In this document: positions 1 through 6,747 of the stretch, in pieces
How positions within the stretch are numbered: the stretch's first letter is position 1
Layout: every line of letters begins with the position of its first letter
DNA from: Planctomycetaceae bacterium
GTDB lineage: Bacteria; Planctomycetota; Planctomycetia; Planctomycetales; Planctomycetaceae
Assembly (NCBI GenBank): GCA_020426085.1
Contig: JAGQQP010000075.1
Location: 1 to 11,232, forward strand
Direction of reading: 5' to 3'
DNA length: 11,232 nt
Translations under genes and position numbers: made by a program
Notes under the pieces: model-generated
What the model saw: the letters and a program-made list of their open reading frames with translations, nothing else
Told to the model about the DNA's origin: nothing
Databases searched by the model: none

Positions 1-149
1 TCGATACCGCCGGAAAGGCCCAGTACCGCGCCTTTTTTTCTCATCGTTTTACGGACGGTTTCCTGCATCCAGTTGACAATGCGATCTGTTTCTGCGGCAC
101 AGTCCAGGTTGAGTAATTCCGGTTTGAAGAATCTGGTTTGTGTAATCAT
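1..149 (-). CDS. nadE: NAD(+) synthase-type ammonia ligase, N-terminal fragment
   Basis: Only the first 49 codons are in the window; the gene runs off the left edge. The translation begins MITQTRFFKPELLNLDCAAE and reaches LGLSGGID at about residues 44-50, the ATP-pyrophosphatase P-loop (SGGxDS) used by NadE to adenylate nicotinate adenine dinucleotide before amidation. The P-loop comes so early that no N-terminal nitrilase-type glutaminase domain can be present, so this is the short, ammonia-using form or one fed by another amidotransferase. The ATG at 149 is chosen because an AGAGGA ribosome site (160-165) lies 10 bases upstream. An in-frame ATG at 212 has no such site. It is the last visible gene of the operon, 77 bases after the ligase stop. 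A paralogue with another carboxylate substrate is equally possible, since PP-loop enzymes share this motif and only the N-terminus is visible. Confidence 0.75.
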   Translation of the reverse strand, partial: MITQTRFFKPELLNLDCAAETDRIVNWMQETVRKTMRKKGAVLGLSGGI

Positions 150-226
150 CGTTTTTTCATCCTCTTGAGTTTTGCTGCTCACAATTTGTGCGATCTGTAT
201 TGATTCAGTCATGTTTGAGTTTTGAT

Positions 227-1783
227 TCAGGGGAGAACCAGTTGTTTCTTATCGACTTTCCCATTGGGAGATTTTGGTAGTTCATCCCGAAACTCGACCT
301 TCTGGGGAACCATGAAATCTTCCAGGTTTTTCCGGCAATAGGCGAGTACTTCTTTCTCCGTCAGTTCCTGATCCGGCATCAGAGTGACGATGGCACGAAT
401 CGACTGGCCGAGAACCGGATCGGGGTCACCCACAATGGCTGCTTCCGAAATTGCCGGGTGTGCGAACAGGACATTTTCGACTTCTTTGGGGCTGACTTTC
501 TCTCCCCGGCTTTTGATGATGTCATCTCGTCGACCGACGAAGTACAGATAACCTTCCGTGTCCATTCGGAACAGGTCGCCGGTGTAGAGGTACATCTCTC
601 CCGGAAGTTCGCCCGGCTTTAATCGTTCTGCTGTGCGCTCCGGTGCTTCCCAGTACCCGAGCATGACATTGGCACCACGGACGACCAGTTCGCCCGTCTG
701 TTCGGCCGGCAGGCGGAGTCCTTCATCATCCACGATGAAGACTTCCGAGTCGGGCATGGCAATCCCGACTGATCCGGTTCTGATATCGACCTGGTCCAGA
801 GGGAGGTAGGAAACGCGTTTACATTCCGTCAAACCATACATCGAGAAAATCTGGACGTGTGGCAGTCGCTTGCGGAAGGTGAGAATATGTTCTGTGGGTA
901 AGGCGGCTCCCGTATTGGTGATGTAACGCAGTCTGGAAAAATCGTACTTCGAGAGATCCATCTTAAGCAGGATCGCCGACATGGTTGGGACCAGCGGAAA
1001 ACCAGTGACCTGTTCGTCGATGATTTTCTGTAACACTGCATGGGGATACGTAAATGATTTTTCGAGGACCAGAGTGGCTCCTACGCGGAATGCCATCAGT
1101 AACTGGTACAGGCCATAATCGAACGAGAGAGGCAGGACATTTAAGATAATGTCTGAAGGCTCATTCATCAGATAGGTCGTAATAGATCGGGCGGCGGAGG
1201 TCATGTTCAAGTGAGTGAGCATGACTCCTTTCGGATTTCCCGTCGAACCTGATGTGTAGACCAGTGCCGCCAGATCGATACTGATGGTTTTAATCGCCGG
1301 TGGTGTCAGCTGATCTGCGTATTGATCCTGCAACTGATCCCATGATTCAAATCGCAGGAGTTGCCATTCGGTACTTTCCGGCTGGTCGCAGCTTGAACCA
1401 GTCGCGATGACGGTTTTCAAGTGAGGCAGCAGAGCAGCATGTTCCAGGATCAGATCCTGCTTTCTGTCCGGAATGATCAGTGCGGTGGCTCTGCAGTTAT
1501 TCAGGACATAAGTCAGTATATCAATCTTTGTGGTGGGGTTGACCATCACAAAGACGCCTCCCGCTTTTAAAACAGCGAAGATGGCGACTGTTGCTTCCAG
1601 AGAATTTTCGAGATGAATCGCAACGCGATCACCTCGTTCCAGACCCCGCTGGAGCAGTGCCTGTGCCAGGCGATTACTCTGTATTTCGAGTTCCTGATAG
1701 GTATAGCGTTCATTACCAACGACTAAAGCAACTTTATCGGGATACTCGCGCGCACTGTTTTCTAAAAATGATTGCAGCAACAA
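227..1783 (-). CDS. AMP-forming acyl/aminoacyl ligase (ANL superfamily)
   Basis: This adenylate-forming enzyme activates a carboxylic acid with ATP and transfers it to a thiol, here probably the carrier protein encoded just upstream. All core motifs are intact. Counting from the TTG start (518 aa), the phosphate loop YTSGSTGNPKG is at about 176-186, YGLTE at about 316-320, the ribose-binding TGD at about 401-403, the hinge GRRDDIIKSRGEK at about 417-429, and the catalytic lysine in PNGKVDK near 509. There is no fused carrier, condensation or thioesterase domain. The frame stays open to an ATG at 1840 (537 aa), but that start overlaps the carrier gene and adds residues before the usual family N-terminus. 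The TTG at 1783 has a strong AGAGGAG 7 bases upstream and lies 19 bases after the carrier stop. Organisation resembles DltA/DltC pairs and the acyl-CoA ligases of exosortase-A loci. Substrate unknown. Confidence 0.88.
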   Translation of the reverse strand: MLLQSFLENSAREYPDKVALVVGNERYTYQELEIQSNRLAQALLQRGLERGDRVAIHLENSLEATVAIFAVLKAGGVFVMVNPTTKIDILTYVLNNCRATALIIPDRKQDLILEHAALLPHLKTVIATGSSCDQPESTEWQLLRFESWDQLQDQYADQLTPPAIKTISIDLAALVYTSGSTGNPKGVMLTHLNMTSAARSITTYLMNEPSDIILNVLPLSFDYGLYQLLMAFRVGATLVLEKSFTYPHAVLQKIIDEQVTGFPLVPTMSAILLKMDLSKYDFSRLRYITNTGAALPTEHILTFRKRLPHVQIFSMYGLTECKRVSYLPLDQVDIRTGSVGIAMPDSEVFIVDDEGLRLPAEQTGELVVRGANVMLGYWEAPERTAERLKPGELPGEMYLYTGDLFRMDTEGYLYFVGRRDDIIKSRGEKVSPKEVENVLFAHPAISEAAIVGDPDPVLGQSIRAIVTLMPDQELTEKEVLAYCRKNLEDFMVPQKVEFRDELPKSPNGKVDKKQLVLP

Positions 1784-1790
1784 GGGCCTG

Positions 1791-1797
1791 CTCCTCT
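1791..1797 (-). promoter_or_regulatory. Ribosome binding site that sets the ligase start
   Basis: AGAGGAG on the minus strand lies 7 bases before a TTG codon at 1783-1781, between the carrier stop at 1803 and the ligase. It favours TTG initiation over the upstream in-frame ATG at 1840, which lies inside the carrier gene. Confidence 0.75.
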
Positions 1798-1802
1798 GGA
1801 AA

Positions 1803-2060
1803 TTAAGCCAGTTCTTTGAGTTTGGATTCAATAAAAGCAATCAGTCGATCAATGGAGTCCAGATTTTCCGGGATCAGTTCATCATCATCCACTGCGACGG
1901 AATAGTGATCTTCAATAAAAGCGACCAGTTCCAGCACGCCAGTAGAATCAATGATGCCGGTTTCCAGGAATGAGTCGTCATTGTGAAGTGAAGCCGGATC
2001 TTCGCCAAACAGGAAGTTTTCCGCGACAAAGTTTCGCACATCATTTTGGATTGAGTTCAT
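1803..2060 (-). CDS. Free-standing acyl carrier protein
   Basis: This 85-residue acidic protein has the length and helical pattern of a carrier protein of the ACP/PCP family. The phosphopantetheine attachment site is the segment FLETGIIDSTGVLELV (about 31-46), with Ser39 in the DS motif as the expected modified residue. It is followed by the usual acidic helix and a C-terminal amphipathic helix. The ATG at 2060 has AAGGT 6 bases upstream. It sits between the amidotransferase (51-base gap) and the ligase (19-base gap), so the ligase is its likely loading partner. The motif is DST rather than the DSL/DSI common in fatty-acid AcpP. Together with its location away from any fatty-acid genes, this argues for a dedicated carrier of a specialised pathway. 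What it carries cannot be read from the sequence. Confidence 0.88.
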   Translation of the reverse strand: MNSIQNDVRNFVAENFLFGEDPASLHNDDSFLETGIIDSTGVLELVAFIEDHYSVAVDDDELIPENLDSIDRLIAFIESKLKELA

Positions 2061-2111
2061 ATCGTTACCTTTGATTATTTCTGTTTTAAGTAAATCTAAA
2101 GACTGTTGTAA

Positions 2112-4085
2112 TTACGCAAGTGATGTTTCACTTGTCTGGCGGGTATGATTTGGAGTAACGGTCTGGCCGTGGATCATTTGTTCGACCAGTAGCTGTGTTG
2201 AGAGAATTCCGACCAGGGCCATATTGTCGCGTGTTCCGATAGCACGGCCCTGCTCAATCTTTTTGACAAGACGCTGAACTGAATCTGGCTGGAACAGACC
2301 ATTTTCCTGGAGTTTCTCTGCTGACAGCAGATGGCTCACATATTCAAAGCGGGAAGACTGTTTCTCTGTATCAATAAAACTGTGTGCATCCGGGGCGCGG
2401 TAAGGTTGCTTGGGTCGTTTGCGAATGCTGTCGGGAATCAGATCCCGCATGGCGTATTTCAGCAGATATTTTTCATTCAAGCCGTTCATTTTGAATCGAA
2501 CGGGGACGCGTGATGCGAATTCTACAACGCGATAATCCAGGAACGGGAAACGGCCTTCAATCGAATTGCCCATCGCCATGCGGTCTCCCTGAGAAGAGAG
2601 GATATAACCCGGCATCAGATTGATTGCTTCCAGATATTGAGCCTGACAGAACGAAGGCCATTCGGAGAATTTCCCTGGCAGCTGGCTTTCAAAATCGGCA
2701 AAGGGATCCTGGTTAACGAGTTGCTGTTTGACATCGTTACTGAAAAACGTTTTCAGTTTAGCTGTCAGGTCCCAGCGGGGCAGGTGTGAGAAGAACGGGC
2801 TGTCGATCTCATCCTGACGGATTTTGAAAAAGGCTTTGAGATAAGCGGGGGACTGTGCCTGCAGATTTTTCATGTAAGGGTAGAGTCGTTTCAGCAGCAG
2901 CGGCCTGATTGCTGAATCGGGTTGACGGCTCCAGAAGCGGCGGATTTTCGTCTCTTTGAAAATATCGTAACCGCCCAGGACTTCATCGGCGCCTTCACCG
3001 GTCATCACGACTTTGAACTGACTGTCCCGGACGAGTTTTGAGAGCAGATACATGGGAGCGGGAGCAGTTCGCAGTACCGGCTTTTCTGTGTGTTGAATGA
3101 CGGTCGGGAAAACTCTTCCGATATCTTCGTAAGAGCAGCAGACCGTCTGGTGATCGGTTCCCAGTTCGCGGATCATCTCCTGCTGATAGCTGCTTTCGTC
3201 ATAATCTTTATCGTTGAAATTGACAGAAAATGTATTCAGGGGAGCGTTCGTATAATTACGGATGATGGCTGCGGTGACTGAGGAATCGAGTCCGCCACTG
3301 AGGTAGGCACCAACGGAGACATCGGCGCGTAATCGCAACTGGGTCGCGTTGATTAACAGGGCCCGTAATTCTTCTGCCCAGTCATCCAGTGAACGGCTTT
3401 CTTCATTGGGCTGGTAGTCGAGATGCCAGTATTGCCAGATTTTGACCTGGCCATTTTTCACTATCATCGAATGTGCGGGAGGCAGTTCTTTGATACCGGA
3501 AAAAAAAGTGCGAGGAGGCAGGGGGGACCAGAACGTAAACAGCTCATTTAACGCTGTCAGATCAACTTCCCGTTTCACATCAGGCAATGCAAATAGTGCT
3601 TTGACTTCAGAGGCAAAACAAAATCGACCCTGGGTCTGTGTATAAACCAGCGGACGGATTCCCATGCGATCACGGGACAGGAAAACCTCCTGGCGTTTAC
3701 GGTCGTGAATAGCAAACGCCCATTGCCCGTTAAAGTGCTGGACACATTCCGGGCCGTATTCTGCATACATGTGCAGAATGACTTCGGTATCGGAATGGGT
3801 GCGAAACTCGTAGCCTTTACTTTTAAGCAGGGCACGCAATTCGATATGATTGAAAATCTCGCCATTGAATGTGACGGTCAACTGGCCATCGGGAGTCTGC
3901 ATTGGTTGCAGCCCGCCGGCAAGGTCCACAATACTCAATCGACTGTGTGCAAAACCGACAGGTCCATTTGTCGAGATTCCTGACGCATCGGGTCCCCGAT
4001 GGTTCAGAGTTTCAATCATGGCCTGTAATTCAGACTGTTTGACCGGAGCCTGGTCAGTGCGAATGATGCCTGCAATTCCACACAT
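2112..4085 (-). CDS. asnB: Asparagine synthetase-type amidotransferase (glutamine-hydrolysing)
   Basis: A 657-residue class II glutamine amidotransferase fused to an ATP-dependent synthetase. Translation starts MCGIAGII, so the nucleophilic Cys2 is exposed after methionine removal; this fixes the ATG at 4085 although no clear ribosome site precedes it. Glutaminase residues are visible as SRLSIVD (48-54), FNGEIFN (73-79) and SDTEVIL (98-104). The synthetase PP-loop SGGLDSS is at 263-269, and a later GEGADEVLGGY segment is also typical. Glutamine supplies ammonia, which channels to an adenylated carboxylate: aspartate in true AsnB, other acids in paralogues. As first gene of an operon with a carrier, a ligase and an NAD synthase-like enzyme, it may amidate a pathway intermediate rather than make asparagine. 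Related amidotransferases occur in exosortase-A-associated polysaccharide loci. The family is certain, the substrate is not. Confidence 0.9.
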   Translation of the reverse strand: MCGIAGIIRTDQAPVKQSELQAMIETLNHRGPDASGISTNGPVGFAHSRLSIVDLAGGLQPMQTPDGQLTVTFNGEIFNHIELRALLKSKGYEFRTHSDTEVILHMYAEYGPECVQHFNGQWAFAIHDRKRQEVFLSRDRMGIRPLVYTQTQGRFCFASEVKALFALPDVKREVDLTALNELFTFWSPLPPRTFFSGIKELPPAHSMIVKNGQVKIWQYWHLDYQPNEESRSLDDWAEELRALLINATQLRLRADVSVGAYLSGGLDSSVTAAIIRNYTNAPLNTFSVNFNDKDYDESSYQQEMIRELGTDHQTVCCSYEDIGRVFPTVIQHTEKPVLRTAPAPMYLLSKLVRDSQFKVVMTGEGADEVLGGYDIFKETKIRRFWSRQPDSAIRPLLLKRLYPYMKNLQAQSPAYLKAFFKIRQDEIDSPFFSHLPRWDLTAKLKTFFSNDVKQQLVNQDPFADFESQLPGKFSEWPSFCQAQYLEAINLMPGYILSSQGDRMAMGNSIEGRFPFLDYRVVEFASRVPVRFKMNGLNEKYLLKYAMRDLIPDSIRKRPKQPYRAPDAHSFIDTEKQSSRFEYVSHLLSAEKLQENGLFQPDSVQRLVKKIEQGRAIGTRDNMALVGILSTQLLVEQMIHGQTVTPNHTRQTSETSLA

Positions 4086-4153
4086 AGATGTGCCAGTACG
4101 CTAATGAGAATGATCATATCCGTCGTTACGCAAGTAAAGACTCTTACAGAAGG

Positions 4154-4181
4154 AATCTAGGTCACACGGTTATCGAGTCAA
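4154..4181 (-). promoter_or_regulatory. Putative sigma70-type promoter of the amidotransferase operon
   Basis: Read on the minus strand, TTGACT (4181-4176) is followed after 16 bases by TAGATT (4159-4154). This would start transcription near 4147 and leave a leader of about 60 bases before the ATG at 4085. It was found by eye against the TTGACA/TATAAT consensus (5/6 and 4/6 matches). Planctomycete promoters are poorly characterised, so this is a candidate only. Confidence 0.4.
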
Positions 4182-4293
4182 ACTGGAAGTCACTGAGCGT
4201 CGCAATGTTTAAAAAAAACAACCGCTCAACTCGCCCTGGAATGCATAATCGCTATGAGTGATGTAATCGGATCACCGAGACAGGATAAGCCGT

Positions 4294-4321
4294 TTGACTC
4301 TTTTGTTTTGCGGACTATGCT
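4294..4321 (+). promoter_or_regulatory. Putative sigma70-type promoter of the AAA+ ATPase gene
   Basis: TTGACT (4294-4299), a 16-base spacer and TATGCT (4316-4321) match the consensus at 5/6 and 4/6 positions. The predicted start near 4328 gives a leader of about 117 bases. The rest of the 359-base gap at 4086-4444 holds the opposing promoter, an A-rich run near 4211 and a weak hairpin in this leader (arms 4372-4378 and 4392-4398, perfect 7 base pairs, 13-base loop). No gene was seen in it. Confidence 0.4.
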
Positions 4322-4444
4322 TATTTTGCATATTGCATTTCGGGCCGCATTTTCTAACAGACACATCAGATTCATCTGGAACTCCTGAAATCAGATGACC
4401 CTTTCAATACTAATTCAGCGCAGAAAATTGATTGTGAACCGAAT

Positions 4445-6022
4445 ATGTCAACGAATGACTCCGAAACTGTGGCAGTGAATACGAAAGCTGAGAACAGTGA
4501 CTCCGGAAAATCGAGTCGTACTGCTTCGAATGCGGTCAATACGGAAGAACTGCTCGCATCACTCAGCATGTTGAATCTCAGTTCCAATGAGAGTTCCAGC
4601 GATTCAGAGAGCGAAAACGAAGGTAGTATCGTTGCTGCGCACTTACCCCTGACAAAGGGGGTGAGTGAACCCATGCGAGTCATCGGAAAAGATCAGCATC
4701 TCAGCCAGTTGTTTAACCGGGTTCAGTCCCTTTTGAAAGGGGACAGTGAGGAGACGGAAGGTCAGTTTATTCCGCATTGTCCGGAAACTCTGGAAGAGAC
4801 CGGATTAACCCAGGATGAAATTGAACGCCTGATCCTGAAGTTCCTGCTTGCGAAAGGTACACAGACTGGCCGACAGATCTGTAAACAGATCAAACTTCCT
4901 TTTGGAATTGTAGATGCCATTCTGAAACGGGCCAAGCAGGATCAACTGGTTGCCTTTGGTGGCACTGCCGAGATGGGGGACTACGAGTTTACCATCACGG
5001 AGCTGGGGCGCGAACGTGCCCGTCGTTATACACAGGAATGTACCTATTTTGGTGCTGCTCCCGTGAGCTTCAAGGATTATCTGAAGGCGATGGAAGTACA
5101 GAGCATTGCCAAGCAGGAAGCGACAGAAGCCGATTTAAAAGCAGCTTTTTCAGATCTGATTATCAACCCGAAAATGCTGGATCGTCTGGGACCGGCGGTG
5201 AATTCGGGACGCGGGATGTTTTTATTCGGTGAAGCGGGAAATGGAAAAACCAGTATTGCCGAGCGGATTACCAAAGCATTTGGATCAACGATCTGGATTC
5301 CCCGTTGCCTGGGAATCGATGGGGACATAATACGGATATTCGATCCTGGCCTGCACGAAGAGGTGGTTCAGGAGGATCATTCAGAAGGACTGTTTGATTT
5401 ATCAGGGATCGACCCGCGCTGGGTACGGATTGTACGTCCGACAGTGATTGCCGGTGGTGAATTAACCATGAAAGAACTGGAGATCACTCAGAATCCGCAG
5501 ACGAAAATCTGTGAAGCGCCTCTGCAGCTGAAAAGTAACTGTGGGACTTTTGTAATCGACGACTTCGGACGTCAGCGCATGCCTGTCGATGAACTGCTCA
5601 ACCGCTGGATCGTGCCTCTGGAAAAACGGTACGACTTTTTGAACCTGCCCAGCGGTAAGAAAATTCAGGTCCCTTTTGACCAGCTGATTATCTTTTCGAC
5701 GAACCTGGAGCCGAAGGATCTGGTTGATGCTGCCTTCCTGCGCCGGATTCCCTACAAGATTGAAGCCCTCGATCCCTCTGAAGAAGAATTTCGGGCTCTG
5801 TTCGAATTGATGGCACCGATGATGGGATTTCAGTTCGACGAACAAGCATTTCAGTATCTGATTGATACTCATTACAAGGCCGTCAACCGACCGTTCCGCG
5901 CCTGTCAGCCCCGCGACCTGTTGTTGCAGGTCAAAATCTTCTGCGTCTATAAAGAAGTACCGCGAAAACTGACGCCTGACGCCTTTGATTTTGCCGTCGA
6001 AAACTATTTTTCCGTGATGTGA
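4445..6022 (+). CDS. AAA+ ATPase with winged-helix-like N-terminal region
   Basis: The protein has 525 residues. Residues 1-65 are rich in Ser, Asn and Glu and probably disordered. About 115-200 looks like a winged-helix domain ([15 protein letters not shown], then [19 protein letters not shown], a wing, and [12 protein letters not shown]). The AAA+ core follows: Walker [10 protein letters not shown] at 262-270, Walker B FVIDDFGR at 369-376, sensor-1 STN at 418-420, candidate arginine finger FLRRIP at 431-436, and a sensor-2-like QPRDLL near 488-493. All nucleotide-binding residues are present, so it should hydrolyse ATP. No membrane segment or signal peptide is visible. The ATG at 4445 lacks a clear ribosome site, and the low-complexity start leaves the exact N-terminus uncertain. 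It may act as a remodelling ATPase, perhaps with DNA or a protein partner bound by the winged helix. No clear partner lies nearby and its role is unknown to me. Confidence 0.85.
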   Translation: MSTNDSETVAVNTKAENSDSGKSSRTASNAVNTEELLASLSMLNLSSNESSSDSESENEGSIVAAHLPLTKGVSEPMRVIGKDQHLSQLFNRVQSLLKGDSEETEGQFIPHCPETLEETGLTQDEIERLILKFLLAKGTQTGRQICKQIKLPFGIVDAILKRAKQDQLVAFGGTAEMGDYEFTITELGRERARRYTQECTYFGAAPVSFKDYLKAMEVQSIAKQEATEADLKAAFSDLIINPKMLDRLGPAVNSGRGMFLFGEAGNGKTSIAERITKAFGSTIWIPRCLGIDGDIIRIFDPGLHEEVVQEDHSEGLFDLSGIDPRWVRIVRPTVIAGGELTMKELEITQNPQTKICEAPLQLKSNCGTFVIDDFGRQRMPVDELLNRWIVPLEKRYDFLNLPSGKKIQVPFDQLIIFSTNLEPKDLVDAAFLRRIPYKIEALDPSEEEFRALFELMAPMMGFQFDEQAFQYLIDTHYKAVNRPFRACQPRDLLLQVKIFCVYKEVPRKLTPDAFDFAVENYFSVM

Positions 6023-6041
6023 AATCAGCTGTGCTGTGTGA

Positions 6042-6359
6042 TCAGGCTGGCCATTCTGAATCGCAGGAATGGCAGCGGAATCCGACGACAGTTGCAGTAC
6101 CGGGAATCAGACGGTTTTTCTGGTTCAGTAGTCCATCCCGCAGCTCCAGCTTTTCGACAGCCGAACTGCCACACTCAGTGCAATGCTGGTTCAGAAAAAT
6201 GGCGCGGGCGCGTTTCAAAACCCAGTCTTCCTGTCTGCGGCTTTGTGATTTCTTCACATGAGTACGCTGAAATGGCAGAATCATCGGGGTGTTTTCTTCC
6301 AGAGAGACGACATGCTCGGTCTGGGGTTCATCCGGGTAATAGACTTTTAAAATGCTCAT
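6042..6359 (-). CDS. Small zinc-ribbon protein of unknown function
   Basis: This 105-residue protein carries two CxxC pairs, HCTEC (Cys60/Cys63) and FRCHSC (Cys96/Cys99), separated by 32 residues. That is the pattern of a four-cysteine zinc ribbon. The N-terminal half has a short beta-rich stretch (MSILKVYYPDEP) and a basic segment (THVKKSQSRRQEDWVLKRAR) that might bind nucleic acid. The ATG at 6359 has a perfect AAGGAG 7 bases upstream (6367-6372), which supports this frame over two open frames on the opposite strand. It is convergent with the ATPase gene, with 19 bases between the stops and no clear terminator. There is no signal peptide or membrane helix, so it should be cytoplasmic. I do not recognise a named family. 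Confidence 0.7.
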   Translation of the reverse strand: MSILKVYYPDEPQTEHVVSLEENTPMILPFQRTHVKKSQSRRQEDWVLKRARAIFLNQHCTECGSSAVEKLELRDGLLNQKNRLIPGTATVVGFRCHSCDSEWPA

Positions 6360-6747
6360 CCATGAGCTCCTTGCGTTCAGTCCCTTGATTAAATATTCCA
6401 GTCAATCCGAACGGGAATGTTTCCGGGGGTAGACTTCGTATATCTGGTGAAACAGGAAAGGTTCGACGAAGCATACGAAGAGGGAAGCAGGATAAAATTC
6501 TCTTATTAAGTTGGCAAGAGGTTTTAGCTCAAAGGTATCAATATTGTAAAAAATTCCTGCTGCCATTTGATTGCGGTTGTGAAAATAGGAAGAGTTAGAG
6601 GTATGGCGATGATAGAAGATAGCAGGACCCCTGAGAATGCTGTATGATTTTTGCGTCTGATTCGTTAATAATCACTCCGCTCCAGTATGGCTGAAGTGAT
6701 TCCCTCCATAGACTCAAACGGGAGAAGTTCCAATCAATAAGTCAAAG
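6360..6747. other. AT-rich spacer without a convincing gene
   Basis: This divergent spacer lies between the zinc-ribbon gene and the membrane-protein gene. It contains the zinc-ribbon ribosome site at 6367-6372, an 8-base perfect inverted repeat (CTTCGTAT at 6434-6441, ATACGAAG at 6473-6480, 31-base loop), and a 7-base inverted repeat (AATCACT at 6670-6676, AGTGATT at 6695-6701) about 20 bases before the next gene's ribosome site. On the minus strand a frame is free of stops for 89 codons (6671-6402), with a single ATG at 6566 giving 54 residues. It lacks a ribosome site and is not called as a gene. No tRNA or intrinsic terminator was seen. Confidence 0.5.
6720..6724 (+). promoter_or_regulatory. 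Ribosome binding site at odd distance from the called start
   Basis: GGGAG lies 8 bases before an in-frame ATC codon (6733-6735) but 23 bases before the first ordinary start codon, TTG at 6748. It suggests that translation of the membrane protein begins upstream of the TTG. Confidence 0.45.

Noticed and set aside
165..224. Direct repeat TTGAGTTTTG (165-174 and 215-224) between the ligase and NAD synthase-like genes
   Set aside because: Two copies of a simple 10-mer 50 bases apart, with no symmetry or further copies nearby; chance or a small duplication is sufficient.
5462..5872. 136-codon minus-strand frame inside the AAA+ gene
   Set aside because: It is antisense to the Walker B, sensor-1 and arginine-finger region of an intact ATPase; no independent ribosome site or motif.
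6050..6073. GCCATTC/GAATGGC inverted repeat as a terminator for the ATPase gene
   Set aside because: It lies inside the zinc-ribbon coding sequence, has a 10-base loop and no T run on either side.
6019..6388. Plus-strand frames of 80 and 116 codons opposite the zinc-ribbon gene
   Set aside because: They lack a ribosome site and protein-like character. The opposite strand has AAGGAG at correct spacing and a paired CxxC motif.
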